A stretch of DNA of 64,000 bases from Rhizobium freirei PRF 81 (GTDB lineage: Bacteria; Pseudomonadota; Alphaproteobacteria; Rhizobiales; Rhizobiaceae). The stretch covers positions 60,596 to 124,595 of the forward strand of contig NZ_AQHN01000086.1 of the NCBI RefSeq assembly GCF_000359745.1. Reading direction: 5' to 3'. The position numbers were made by a program, and so were the translations under genes. The notes under the pieces are model-generated. The model was not told the origin of the DNA and did no database searches. It saw nothing but the letters and a program-made list of their open reading frames with translations. This document shows, one piece after another, positions 17,525-27,387 of this stretch; position 1 is the first letter of the stretch, and the number at the start of each line of letters is the position of its first letter.

Positions 17525-17623
17525 ATGATGAACCGTCTGGATATCACTGAAGTCGGTCTCGGTTCACGGCGAACGGCCCTCGCTGACGATCCGGATCTCT
17601 GGCCAGAAGAGACGGCGATTTAG
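17525..17623 (+). pseudogene. Gene start truncated by the IS5-family element
   Basis: A frame beginning MMNRLDITEVGLGSRRTALA runs 32 codons and its TAG stop (17621-17623) is formed by the IS target duplication plus the first base of the IS. It therefore looks like the 5' end of a fourth gene of the SnoaL-SDR-monooxygenase group, cut off by the insertion. The rest is not found in the window. Confidence 0.45.
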
Positions 17624-18554
17624 AGCCTGACCGAAAAAGAGTTGAGTGAAATCAGTCATTTGTGATTCTGTTTGTTTGCTTAGGACGAACGGAGACCACA
17701 ATGGGTTGGACTGATTTCACCCGTCGGCAATATGCCCGACGCGCGAGTCGTTATGCAAGTGATCTGACGGACCGGGAGTGGGGGTTGATCTCGCCTTGCC
17801 TACCTGGGCCAAGGCGTTTGGGCAGGCCACGGAGAACCGATCTTCGCGAGGTCGTGAATGCGCTGCTTTATATTGCTTCGACGGGTTGTCAGTGGCGAAT
17901 GCTGCCAAAGGACTTTCCACCGTTTACGACAGTTCAAGCCTATTTCTACGAATGGCGGGCAATGGGTTTATGGGGCCGGATCAACCATCGTCTTGTGATG
18001 GAGACGCGCGAGCTGGAAGGTCGGCAAGCCTCGCCGTCCGCTGGCGTGATCGACAGTCAGAGCGTGAAAACCACAGAAAGCGGCGGGATTTCGGGCTATG
18101 ACGCCGGCAAGAAGCTCAAGGGGCGAAAGCGCCACATCATTGTCGACACGCTGGGGCTGATGGTCGGCCTGATAGTGCATGGCGCGGACATTCAGGACCG
18201 TGATGGGGCATTCGGTCTCCTGAAATCGATCCGCCACCGCTGGCCCTGGCTCCGACATGTTTTCGCCGATGGCGGCTATGCGGGCGACAAGCTGAAGGGG
18301 AGATTGGCGAAGTTCGGCCAGTGGACAATTGAAATCGTCAAGCGTTCCGACAAGGCCAAGGGCTTCACTGTCCTGCCGCGCCGCTGGGTGGTGGAACGGA
18401 CCTTCGCCTGGCTCGGTCGTTGCCGTAGACTGGCCAAGGATTGGGAGAAAACGATCGCCTCCGCCGAGGCATGGATCACAATCGCCCACATCCGCATCCT
18501 TACACGGCGGCTCGCAAGATAAAGATATTGCTGAGGTCTTTTTGAGTCAGCCTC
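17623..18554 (+). mobile_element. IS5-family (IS1031-like) element, copy 1
   Basis: A 932-bp element with terminal inverted repeats (GAGCCTGACCGAAAAAGA at the left; GAGGCTGACTCAAAAAGA as the complement of the right) and a TTA target duplication (17620-17622 and 18555-18557), the TNA target typical of this group. It has landed exactly at the end of the neighbouring IS701-like element. Confidence 0.9.
17701..18522 (+). CDS. IS5-family DDE transposase
   Basis: Transposase of the 932-bp element. The 273-residue protein starts MGWTDFTRRQYARRASRY and has GVIDSQSVKTTESGG (first Asp), HVFADGGYAGDKLKG (second Asp) and WVVERTFAWLGRCRRLAKDW (the Y/R-E signature region with the catalytic Glu). It appears intact. 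It is clearly related to, but diverged from, the two near-identical copies at 40.3 and 57.7 kb. Confidence 0.92.
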   Translation: MGWTDFTRRQYARRASRYASDLTDREWGLISPCLPGPRRLGRPRRTDLREVVNALLYIASTGCQWRMLPKDFPPFTTVQAYFYEWRAMGLWGRINHRLVMETRELEGRQASPSAGVIDSQSVKTTESGGISGYDAGKKLKGRKRHIIVDTLGLMVGLIVHGADIQDRDGAFGLLKSIRHRWPWLRHVFADGGYAGDKLKGRLAKFGQWTIEIVKRSDKAKGFTVLPRRWVVERTFAWLGRCRRLAKDWEKTIASAEAWITIAHIRILTRRLAR

Positions 18555-20138
18555 TTAGCTCGACTTTGTGCATTATGCGGCGAAGCAAAGCGCCTGCGCC
18601 ATACGGACAAGTCGCCCTGGCGGTATTTTATGCATTTCCAGGTTTGACGGTGAGTGTCGATAAAGATCGTCGCTCCACAAAACGAGACGCACAGCGCCAA
18701 TCGCATCTGTGAATGTCAGATCGGTTTTCCTGTACCATGCGGCGGCGTAAGGGCGCGTGCTTTGGCTGAGAACATCTCCCGCCCACAGCGTCACGAGACT
18801 ATAGAGGGCCAGGAGCGAAGGTGTTGTGCGGATGATGGCGTTGCCATTCCACTGGCGCTGGGTCTCCACACCGAGATGGGCGCGTGTTTCGGCGAACGTC
18901 ACTTCGATCTGCCAGCGCCGAACGAAATAGGCGATGATCTGGGTCGGCTCGAGCTCGGTATTGGTGCTCATAAACGCCTGCGGTTCGCGGCGGCCGGTCG
19001 GGTCTCGAACCAGGACCCAGCGAATTGGCCTTGGTGGGGTTCCCCGCCGATACCACAAGCCAGTGCCTGTCGTGATATCAAGGTGTTTATCGGTTTGTCT
19101 GCCATACCAGGTTGACGCGATGACGCGTTGCCAGACGGTCTTGGGATTGTTGAGGACCGCCTTGAGCTTGGGCAAGGGCATGCCTTTTTGTGCGGGCCGC
19201 CCGAGCGTATGTTCGTGTCGCGGATCTGGCGGGGTGAACAGACTGGCGTCGAGACGCAGGCGTGTGATGAGGGTGGCTCTGCCTGGTAGCGCTGCAGCCA
19301 ATGTGTGGACAGCAAAACTGCTGTCGCCAACAAAGATGAGATCGCGTCCAGGCAGCCAGCGGCAAAGCTGCATCACGCCCTGTCTTGCCCAATCCGTCAG
19401 CAGTTTGTGCCTTCGTCCCCTCTTTTTGTCGTAGCGCTCTGAGGGGCATAAAAGCGTTAAGACTGGTAGGGCCTTGATGCATTTGGCCCATGGGACCGGG
19501 GCAAGAACCATGAAGCTCAACCAGCGCAAGCCGCTGGCTTTGACGAAGTGACCGTGACTGGAGCGCACTGGATCGCGATAAATGCCACGCGCGGCAATCT
19601 TTGGTCCCCATCGGCGTTCGATGGTGTCATCCATACCGATCACAATGGGACCATCGGGTACGAGGCTGGCGACAACGACCGATAACAGCCGCGAAGCCAA
19701 CGTACGCGGGTTCCAACGCGCGCGATTGAGGAGCTGATGGTAGAGGGAAAAATTGCCAGCCTCGGCGCGGCCGGTGATCCGCAAACAGGACGTCACTGTT
19801 CGTTTGCCTGGAGACAGGATCGCACCCATCACCAGGACCAGGAGATGCTCCCAGCTGGGTGCCGTGAACCAGGGACGAAACGACGACAGCCACTGGCGAA
19901 GGATTTGCGGAACAGGATCACCCGACCCGACGCAGTTCTCATTATGATCGGTCATCCACCGGTTCGAATCCGGTCACGCGAAACAGGCAAGTCAGAGAGA
20001 CTGCGGCGAATTGATTCACCCCGCTCAAATTGCCTCAAAATGAGAGTGCCGCGCGCGCCACGCTGCCAGTACGCGGAAGATCAGCGCCGCCGCTACAAAC
20101 CCGAAACTCCAAAGAGATTTTGTACAAAGTCAAGCTTA
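18555..20138 (-). mobile_element. IS701-like element
   Basis: Ends are defined by imperfect inverted repeats: TTAGCTCGACTTTGTGCA at 18555-18572, and TTTGTACAAAGTCAAGCTTA ending near 20138. It contains one transposase gene on the minus strand. The left end abuts IS5 copy 1. Confidence 0.7.
18573..19955 (-). CDS. IS4/IS701-type DDE transposase
   Basis: A 460-residue transposase. The N-terminal half has RPWFTAPSWEHLLVLVMGAIL, an opening common in IS701-like enzymes; the catalytic core includes PIVIGMDDTIERRWG (first Asp), DLIFVGDSSFAVHTL (second Asp) and YFVRRWQIEVTFAETRAHLG (Glu of the Y-x2-R-x-E region). It seems full length and intact. Confidence 0.85.
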   Translation of the reverse strand: MTDHNENCVGSGDPVPQILRQWLSSFRPWFTAPSWEHLLVLVMGAILSPGKRTVTSCLRITGRAEAGNFSLYHQLLNRARWNPRTLASRLLSVVVASLVPDGPIVIGMDDTIERRWGPKIAARGIYRDPVRSSHGHFVKASGLRWLSFMVLAPVPWAKCIKALPVLTLLCPSERYDKKRGRRHKLLTDWARQGVMQLCRWLPGRDLIFVGDSSFAVHTLAAALPGRATLITRLRLDASLFTPPDPRHEHTLGRPAQKGMPLPKLKAVLNNPKTVWQRVIASTWYGRQTDKHLDITTGTGLWYRRGTPPRPIRWVLVRDPTGRREPQAFMSTNTELEPTQIIAYFVRRWQIEVTFAETRAHLGVETQRQWNGNAIIRTTPSLLALYSLVTLWAGDVLSQSTRPYAAAWYRKTDLTFTDAIGAVRLVLWSDDLYRHSPSNLEMHKIPPGRLVRMAQALCFAA

Positions 20139-20182
20139 GACTTTGGCGAACTCGCTACAATAAACTGCCGTAGTGACCATCA

Positions 20183-20728
20183 TCACCCAGCGAGACTGAG
20201 TGTCTCGAAGTGAAATGGGCCGCGTACCCCGGCGGAAAAACGCTCGGCGGCGTTCAGAGCCATCTCTAACCTTTCGCGAGGCGGTGAGCTTGATGATGCA
20301 TAGAGCGCGCCCAGTGCTATTTGCTGACCACATCCACAGGCGTCAAAGCCATCGACCGGCTCAACAACCTGGTAATCATCGTCAATTCTGAAAAGCCTTC
20401 CGGCATAGCCGACGAGGAAGGTGCCGCCGCGCTCGACTTCGTCCTGCCGCCGTGCGTAGCCGCCATCTTTCAGGCACTGGCGAAGCGCGTCGACGAAATC
20501 CGTCACCATGAAGGCATAGACATCCGTTTCAGGATCTCTTTTGGGCGGCTTGAGCGAATGTGCCAATAGCTGGCCCATTCTGAACGAAGAGGTAAACCCG
20601 AAGAGAAAGTCCTAGTTGCGGAAAACTTTGCGATCGGCTCGGAGGGTAAGCGAATAGCCGGCCACACCAGCGCTATCGCCGCCGATGTGAACAGATCCGT
20701 CGCTGATCAAACCGACAATGCATGTCAT
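20183..20728 (-). pseudogene. HslV/proteasome-type NTN hydrolase interrupted by an in-frame TAG
   Basis: The minus-strand frame starts MTCIVGLISDGSVHIGGDSA, with Thr2 in the position of the N-terminal nucleophile of proteasome-like proteases, then reads ADRKVFRN, a single TAG (about 20612-20614), and continues in the same frame as DFLFGFTSSFRMGQLLAHSL to DACGCGQQIALGALYA and a normal C-terminus. Everything else of this roughly 180-residue family is present. The stop is a point change, so it is either a recent pseudogene or a sequencing error. No ATPase partner gene is nearby. Confidence 0.8.
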
Positions 20729-21760
20729 CCGCCGTCGCTCCTCCTGTGGGCTGATTAGTAGAACCCAATGTCGCCACTGGCTGCCGACCATGCTTTGTCG
20801 ACTTTGCTGCCCCAAGCTCTGCAAGCAAACAGCTTGCCAAACAGCGCCTCGGCCACTGTCAACCGTGTGTCAGCTTCCCGACGGTATTGCCGCTTTCTGG
20901 CCGATTGGCGCGATTACCGGGTCTGTGATGAACCGGCACGCGCTCGCCTGAAACTTCAATAAATCTTCGCGATGTTTTTGCTTCGGGGGACGATGTCGGA
21001 TTTGTTCCGTCCGCGACACCGACGTGTTCGCCAACTGACGCATCCATGCTTGAACCGTTGGGATAGCGGTCATTTCACGCTCTTTGCGCAGCTGGCACGG
21101 CTTTTGAAGTTCCTTTGCCAGGAGGTGATAGAAACGATGACCTGTGACGAGATCGATCCGATGAAAGGAGGAGAAAGGCATCATGCCAAGTCTGGCGCAG
21201 ATCCGCATTAAGTCCAAAAGGACCGTTACCTGCCTGGCATCGGAACGCTCGATTGCTGGAGTGGCGGCGTTCTCATAATTACTCGGCTCGACCAATAGTC
21301 GCCAATGAACCCCGCTGGTTTCAATGAACATGTGCTTACCCGACTTTCGCATTCGTCGGATTAGAGTCGCGCAGGTGCGGCGGTGAAACAGCCGTTCTGG
21401 CGCCAAATTGAGGACCGCCTTTTCTTTGCCGCGCCAGCTACGATTTTTCCTGCGGAGGTGAGTGGAGCCCTAGTTCTGTGCGAGCTTTCCGCGAGCCTAG
21501 ACCGAACCGTCTGACGATTGCTCCGTTTGCGGAGATCATCGCCCAGCGGCCACGGGAGCAGTAACGATTTCTGGCAGGGCTAAATCCATTTGGTCGGCTA
21601 AAACAGCCACGTGTTTCTCACCTTCGGAGGCTCGGCAACACAAAACCAGGCAAGGACAATACCATCCGTTCTCGGGACAGATCGTACGGCCATCGTGTCC
21701 GCCATCACAGACTTACCTCCCCGCACAACGGAGTTCTTCCCGATTAGGAGTTTTTCGCAC
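20729..21760. other. Region without a recognised gene
   Basis: About 1 kb. The only long frame is minus 20870-21406 (178 codons; includes MFIETSGVHWRLLVEPSNYE and ICARLGMMPFSSFHRIDLV). I know no family for it; it may be a real hypothetical gene or a decayed one. Confidence 0.3.
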
Positions 21761-23842
21761 ATGAGTGTTATCGATGCTCGGCCGACACTGAATGCCCCCG
21801 ATGACGACCCTTATCTCTGGCTCGAAGACATCGATGGCGAGAAAGCTTTGATTTGGGTCACTGAGCAATCGGCGCGAACGCTTTCGCGTTTTGGCGGGCC
21901 GCCGTTCGAAGGAGACCGCGACACGCTCGCGGGCATTTTCGACTGCCCTGACAAGATTGCGGGGATCACGCGCCGGGACCGATACCTTTATAATTTCTGG
22001 CGCGATGCCGAAAACCCGAGAGGCGTGTGGCGCAGAACAACACTCGCCGCCTACATGGCGGCGGAGCCGGAGTGGGAGATCGTTCTCGACGTGGATGCCC
22101 TTGCCAAGGCCGAGGGAAAGGACTGGATATGGGACAGTGCCTCGATCGAACCGGGCAGATGCGAAAGCGCCGTCCTTCACCTGTCGCTGGGTGGCAGCGA
22201 TGCGGTCGTGCATCGCGAGTACGATCTAACCACGCGAAGCCTCGTTACCGACGGCTTCAATCTCCCGGAGGCCAAAGGCAATGTTGCCTGGCTCGATTAC
22301 GACACTCTTTTGCTTTCCATCGCTCTCGGCGATGGCATGGCGACGCGCTCCGGCTATGCGCGCACAGTGCGGTTATGGACGCGTGACTCCGATCCGCTCG
22401 CCGCACCGGTTATCTTCGAGGCGGGTCCCGATTCCATCCTCGTGTTCGGCTTTCTGGATCGTACCGCCGCAAGCGAACGCGTTTGGTTCATCGAGCGGGG
22501 CTTTTTCAGTACGGTCGGCTGGATCGGCGACAGGAGCGGTCCGAAGACCAAGATCGATCTTCCTCGAGATGCTAGCTGGAACGTCTTCGGTGATTGGCTG
22601 GCTGTGAAGTTGCGTAACGCATGGACGGTCGGAGGAACGACCCATTCAGCTGACGCACTGATCGGCATCTCCCTGTCCTCGTTCATCGCCGGCGCGCGTA
22701 ACTTTGCTACGCTGTTTGAACCGGACGAAAGGTGCGCCCTGCAGTCCTTCTTCTGGAACGATGGAAAGCTCGTGGTATCCCTCCTCGACAATCTCGTTCC
22801 TCGCTTCGATATGTTCACGCCTGGACGACAGGATTGGACGCACCGAACGTTGGACACCATGCCCGCTGCGACGACTGTTCGAGCCTGGCCCTTAGATGCG
22901 GAAGTTCACGAGAGCAATGGGGAAGTCCTCGTCTCGGCTGAAGATCCAGTGACGCCGCCGCAGCTTCTCTTGTTCAATCTTAACGGGGCGCCGCGGCTCG
23001 GCGCCCCCGTCGTCCTGAAACGCGATCCAGACAAATTCGATGCATCAGGATTGCTGGTCACGCGTCACGAGGCGGGTTCGACGGATGGTGAAATAATCCC
23101 CTATACACAGGTCGGGCCGGAAAACGGAAACGGAAATGCGCCGGTCCACCTCACCGCCTGTGGCGACTACGGCAAATCGGTTCTGCCCCATTACAACTCC
23201 GCGATAGGCAAGCTGTGGCTCGAACCCGGCGGCACGAGCGTGGTGGCCAACATCCGCGGCGGCAGCGAGTTCGGTACGCGCTGGCGCGAGGCTGGAAAAA
23301 GGGCGAAAAGGCGTCTTGCCCATGACGATTTCGCCACCGTGGCCGCCGACCTGGTGCGCCGGGGTGTCACGCGTCCCGGACGGATCGCTGCCGAGGGCGG
23401 TTCAAATGGCGGTCTCCTGATCGCCAACATGCTAACTCGATATCCGGAGCGTTTCGGCGCACTCTTTTGCACAGTACCCGTTCTCGATCTGCGTCGTTAC
23501 ACCAAGCTCCTCGCGGGCGCGAGCCGGATTGACGAAAAGGGTGATCCCGACAAGCCGGAGGATTGGGCCTTTCTCAGTCAAATGTCTGCCTATCACACGG
23601 CCGAAGCCGGGCAATTCTACCCGCCCATCCTGCTCGCGACCCGAAGAGGGGACGACCGCGTCCATCCGGGGCACGCACGTAAGATGGCTGCAAAGCTGCA
23701 GGCACTCGGCTGCCCCGCTTACTTCTACGAAGCTGAGGTCGGTGGTCATGGTGCCGGCGCGGACGATCGCGAGCAGGCGGCGTTCCTAGCCCTAGGTTAC
23801 GGTTTCCTTCGCGATGCGATCGGCTTTTCGGAACGTCTGTGA
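21761..23842 (+). CDS. Prolyl oligopeptidase family (S9) serine peptidase
   Basis: A 693-residue cytosolic-type S9A peptidase; no signal peptide is visible at the chosen start MSVIDARPTLNAPDDDPYLW. The N-terminal half is the beta-propeller, with the family opening DPYLWLEDIDGEKAL. The C-terminal hydrolase domain has the nucleophile motif GRIAAEGGSNGGLL (Ser), the Asp region RRGDDRVHPGHARKM and the His in EVGGHGAGADD. A similar protein (y4nA) is known on pNGR234a. It stands alone between IS debris and a dioxygenase gene, with no visible nif or nod promoter. Confidence 0.9.
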   Translation: MSVIDARPTLNAPDDDPYLWLEDIDGEKALIWVTEQSARTLSRFGGPPFEGDRDTLAGIFDCPDKIAGITRRDRYLYNFWRDAENPRGVWRRTTLAAYMAAEPEWEIVLDVDALAKAEGKDWIWDSASIEPGRCESAVLHLSLGGSDAVVHREYDLTTRSLVTDGFNLPEAKGNVAWLDYDTLLLSIALGDGMATRSGYARTVRLWTRDSDPLAAPVIFEAGPDSILVFGFLDRTAASERVWFIERGFFSTVGWIGDRSGPKTKIDLPRDASWNVFGDWLAVKLRNAWTVGGTTHSADALIGISLSSFIAGARNFATLFEPDERCALQSFFWNDGKLVVSLLDNLVPRFDMFTPGRQDWTHRTLDTMPAATTVRAWPLDAEVHESNGEVLVSAEDPVTPPQLLLFNLNGAPRLGAPVVLKRDPDKFDASGLLVTRHEAGSTDGEIIPYTQVGPENGNGNAPVHLTACGDYGKSVLPHYNSAIGKLWLEPGGTSVVANIRGGSEFGTRWREAGKRAKRRLAHDDFATVAADLVRRGVTRPGRIAAEGGSNGGLLIANMLTRYPERFGALFCTVPVLDLRRYTKLLAGASRIDEKGDPDKPEDWAFLSQMSAYHTAEAGQFYPPILLATRRGDDRVHPGHARKMAAKLQALGCPAYFYEAEVGGHGAGADDREQAAFLALGYGFLRDAIGFSERL

Positions 23843-24036
23843 CTGGTTGAGGAAAGCAGCAGATCGACTTGAAGCGGCGAGGCACTCCCTCCATCATAAA
23901 CGGTATCATCGACCCTTAGGTCGCCGCGCGGCAACTGCATGGCAGAAGAGGGCCTGCCAGGAAGGCAGTCGGAGTGCATTCCAACAGGCGAAAGCGGCCT
24001 GTCAGAACTTGGATCCGCGCCGGAACGGTTGCTCGT

Positions 24037-25017
24037 CTAGCGAAGAACCGGCTCTCCATGGAAACGGCGTTTTGATGGTTTTGAGACGCCAAAACCGACC
24101 TCCATCATCAGTCGCGGCCTCTGCTTTGCCAAGGTACCCATATGAAAGCCGAAAGGATCCTCGACGAAACCTGAACCCGCTTTGCCGGTCAAAGTGATGG
24201 CATTTTCTGCGCCATAGAAATCAAGCACCTCGTGCGCCGGATGGCCAACGAGCAGAGTCAATTGATGCCTCAAGCGCCGACGGTTGTGGCTGCCGCGCAC
24301 GTAGACATGCGGACCGGAATTGCCATCGACGTCGGAGAGGTAAAAGAAAAACTTCAGCATCCGCCAATCATCAAGATCGAAGTGAAACTTGAAGGAAGCG
24401 CGGCTCAGATCCGCATCCGAAGCGTTTTTCGTCGGAAAGCTCCACCACGTCCGCGTGGTGATCAATCTCGCGTTGCCGCCGAGATAATGCCTTGCCACGT
24501 CGAGAAGCAGCGGATCTTGCTGAACGGCAACGACGGCATCACATCGTAACGCCCGTTCGTAATGGTGGCCACTTAGTATCGTCCTGCCAAACCACCCCTC
24601 GGCTTCGACATGGTCGCTGGCCAAGAAGTCGAACCTTCGGTCGAAATTGCCGAAGCAAGGCGTCTCATGTCCAAAACGGGCAATTTCCTCGCAGATTGCG
24701 GTGGGAAGCGTCAAGCCGGCAAAAAGGCCCGTACTTCTCAATTCGGCTGCGATCGTCTCTGCCTTGAGGTCACCAAACATCGAGGGCTTGCGACTTTCCT
24801 GCCGCGGCGCTTGTCTTGCGGTCAGCCAATGTGCCTTGCGGAACGGCATCGTGCGTGCCAGCAGGAACATTGGTAGCCAAGCCGGGTTCTCCCGCATATC
24901 AGTGAGATAGGTTGGAATTCGAGACACCATCCGACGAAATACCCCGCCGTTGCGCGCGATCTGTTCGAGGTCCTTCGGGTTGGAGTTTGCGGAGCTGAGC
25001 ATTCGATCGCCTTTCAT
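24037..25017 (-). CDS. Phytanoyl-CoA dioxygenase-like Fe(II)/2-oxoglutarate oxygenase
   Basis: Member of the PhyH-like non-heme iron oxygenase family. The iron-binding facial triad is visible as H-x-D in FKFHFDLDDWRM and a distal His in EDPFGFHMGTLAKQRPR, where the following Arg would bind 2-oxoglutarate. Two starts are possible, ATG 25017 (MKGDRMLSS, after an AGGAGG 14 bases away) or ATG 25002 (after AAAGG). A nod box on the same strand lies about 350 bases upstream. The substrate is unknown: PhyH-like enzymes hydroxylate lipids, amino acids and phosphonates. Confidence 0.8.
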   Translation of the reverse strand: MKGDRMLSSANSNPKDLEQIARNGGVFRRMVSRIPTYLTDMRENPAWLPMFLLARTMPFRKAHWLTARQAPRQESRKPSMFGDLKAETIAAELRSTGLFAGLTLPTAICEEIARFGHETPCFGNFDRRFDFLASDHVEAEGWFGRTILSGHHYERALRCDAVVAVQQDPLLLDVARHYLGGNARLITTRTWWSFPTKNASDADLSRASFKFHFDLDDWRMLKFFFYLSDVDGNSGPHVYVRGSHNRRRLRHQLTLLVGHPAHEVLDFYGAENAITLTGKAGSGFVEDPFGFHMGTLAKQRPRLMMEVGFGVSKPSKRRFHGEPVLR

Positions 25018-25997
25018 GGATGATGGAAGTTCCTCCTGCGGGCAAGAACCTGCACTCGATACGGATAGTCTCGACAAAACGTGTTCCTGTTGATGCTATG
25101 AAATCCAGTAACGGATCAACGGAATGTGCAAAGGCGGTGTGCTGTCGCACGCGCCTTTGCTGGCCTTGTCCAGGGGAGGATTCGTTCAAGGGAATGTGTT
25201 CGTTGCTCCTCTTATTGAAACCAGATTTGACATTAGGCGCAGTCGGACCTAGCCCAATGAGCGGAAATCGGGAGCACCGGCTTTGATTGCATGACTGAAC
25301 ATCAATTTCCCTAAAGTTTGTTTTCGAACGATCAATGTGGAGGCATAGGAACCGATTCTTGACTTCGTTTGCAAATTTATTGTTTAGATAACGCTTATTT
25401 ACGATATGGATAAATCAAGACACAGCTCCGCAGTTTCAGGGACTGAGACCCGTTCATGATGCCGATCTACACCGGCATTTCCGTACGGCAGTTTCCTGTT
25501 GAAGACTCCCCACCGGATGTCAGATCGCCAAGGCGTTAAGGAATGGGGATGAGCGGATATTAAACGCGCTGATAGCCGATCTCCTTCGCGTGGATCCCGT
25601 ACGGCGGCGTGTTCGGCAACGGCGGGTGCTTGCCACGTTCGCTCTGATATTCGAACCAAGCGATTGCTCTTGCCGCGATGACGTGAGTGGAGGCCTTTAT
25701 GCCGAGCTCCTGGGTCGGCCCGAAATTTTGTCCGATACCATGCAACGATGCGTGGAAGGTTCCACGTCTTGTCGTCTCACGACCGCCCCCAAAGGGGTTG
25801 CCCGGTTAAGAGAGTTGCCAAGACGCGCAACGAGAGTAAACCCCAAACATCCCCAAGGCCGATTTATGCGACCGTTCGGGCGAGCCAATGCAACTGTGCA
25901 CTCGATTTACTTGATTTCGGTCAACTTATATTCTTTCAATAGGCACGATGATCGATGGCGTGTATGGCACACCTCCACGCCGTGGATGAAGGAAAAC
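25018..25997. other. Divergent regulatory region between the dioxygenase gene and nodD
   Basis: Besides the nod box, no solid gene is seen. A minus frame of 61 codons at 25560-25745 (ending IHAKEIGYQRV) is unassigned. The nodD frame is open far upstream of its real start. Confidence 0.4.
25366..25412 (-). promoter_or_regulatory. nod box
   Basis: On the minus strand the site has ATCCAT, exactly 16 bases (ATCGTAAATAAGCGTT), then ATC-T-AAACAAT and AAATTTGCAAAC. This matches the nod box consensus ATCCAY-N16-ATC-N-AAACAAT-CRATTT, including the internal Y-R-Y-R positions; the GATG and the last ACCAATC parts are degenerate. It faces the phytanoyl-CoA dioxygenase-like gene (start 25017) and is divergent from nodD. 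Confidence 0.8.
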
Positions 25998-26972
25998 ATG
26001 CGCTTTAAAGGTCTTGATCTAAATCTCCTTGTCGTGCTCGACGCCCTCATGACCGAGCGCAACCTCACAGCAGCGGCACGAAGCATCAATCTGAGCCAGC
26101 CCGCGATGAGCGCGGCCGTCGCGCGGCTGCGAAGCTATTTCCGCGACGATCTCTTTACGATGGTTGGCCGTGAACTTGTCCCAACGCCACGTGCCGAAAG
26201 GCTCGCCGTGGCCGTCCGAGAGGCTTTGCTGTATATCCAGCTCTCCGTTATTGCCTGGGAACCGTTCGATCCGGCTCATTCGGATCGCTGCTTCAAGATC
26301 ATCCTATCCGACTACGTGACACTCGTGTTTCTTGAAAAGGTCGTCGAGCGTATGGCGCAGGAAGCTCCTGCCATCAGCTTCGAGTTTCTACCTGTTTCAG
26401 ACGACTTCGATGAGCTCCTCCAGCGCGGCGACGTCGACTTCCTCATTATGCCGAAAGTGTTCATGTCGAAGCATCCTCATGCTGCACTGTTCGACGATAT
26501 ATTCGTGTGCGTAGGGTGTAGTACGAACAAGCAGCTATCAGAGCCGTTCACGTTCGAGCAATACATGTCGATGGGCCATGTTGCGGTCAGATTTGGAAGT
26601 GGCCTTAGGCCTGCCATTGACGAATGGTATTTGCGCGAGCGGGGTTTCAAGCGACGTATCGAGGTCGTGGTGCAATCCTTTAGCATGATACCGCCCATGC
26701 TAGCAGGTACCGACCGTATAGGGACAATGCCTTTGCGGCTGGCGCAGCACTGTGCGAAAACGACGCCCCTGCGCATCATGGAGCTTCCGCTTCCGATCGC
26801 CACATTGACCGAGGCCGTCCAATGGCCCGCGCTCCACAATAGCGATGCGGCAAGCCTTTGGATGCGGGAGACATTAATTCGGGAGGCTGCCCGGATGGTT
26901 TCGCCGCCGGCTGCGGAACGTCAAGATGCTCCGACAATGAAGCCCACTCGTCCGAAAGTTTACGCCGGATAA
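25998..26972 (+). CDS. nodD: NodD, LysR-type activator of nodulation genes
   Basis: LysR-family regulator that binds nod boxes and responds to plant flavonoids. The start MRFKGLDLNLLVVLDALMTE is the near-invariant NodD N-terminus, giving 324 residues; the frame is open upstream but the extension is not NodD. The winged helix-turn-helix (NLTAAARSINLSQPAMSAAV) and the ligand-binding domain look intact. It lies divergent from the nod-box dioxygenase gene and upstream of nifH. Which nodD paralogue (D1, D2 or D3) it is cannot be told here. Confidence 0.95.
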   Translation: MRFKGLDLNLLVVLDALMTERNLTAAARSINLSQPAMSAAVARLRSYFRDDLFTMVGRELVPTPRAERLAVAVREALLYIQLSVIAWEPFDPAHSDRCFKIILSDYVTLVFLEKVVERMAQEAPAISFEFLPVSDDFDELLQRGDVDFLIMPKVFMSKHPHAALFDDIFVCVGCSTNKQLSEPFTFEQYMSMGHVAVRFGSGLRPAIDEWYLRERGFKRRIEVVVQSFSMIPPMLAGTDRIGTMPLRLAQHCAKTTPLRIMELPLPIATLTEAVQWPALHNSDAASLWMRETLIREAARMVSPPAAERQDAPTMKPTRPKVYAG

Positions 26973-27387
26973 ACGGCCGGCTCGCTTGATGCGGCTGCGA
27001 TGCATTCAAACTTTTCAAGCCATTGGGCATGCGAGCTTGTCCGCGACCGGCCGCCAGGAATATTGCGCAGCTTACCTGGATCCCTGCGCTTACCGCTGAT
27101 TCCAAACGCATAAATTGCCAAGGCTGTCCTATCCGTTTCGTGTGGGTCGCGCCGCATGGATATGCCGCTTTCGATCCTGGGGCATGATGCGGCCGAACAA
27201 GCAGTTGGGGTCTCAACTGGTTTGGCATTGTTTTGAGGCAAACCCGGGTGCTTCGCCAGTGGCACGATTTGATGTGGGATTGTCTCCAATTTTAAAAATT
27301 CTTTGGTCCCGCTGTGGTCTTGGCCAACCTGCGGCACCCTCCGATCGCCAGGCTTTATCAGTTTACTGCGACACATTGCGTCCGATT
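26973..27387. other. nodD-nifH intergenic region
   Basis: About 400 bases before the nifH UAS. No gene or RNA is evident. Confidence 0.4.

Noticed and set aside
25590..25997. A longer NodD starting at 25590
   Set aside because: The extra 136 residues have no NodD similarity; MRFKGLDLNLL at 25998 is the standard N-terminus.
27225..27250. A second nod box before nifH (AAAACAATGCC on the minus strand)
   Set aside because: Only the AAACAAT core matches; the ATCCAY half and spacing are absent.
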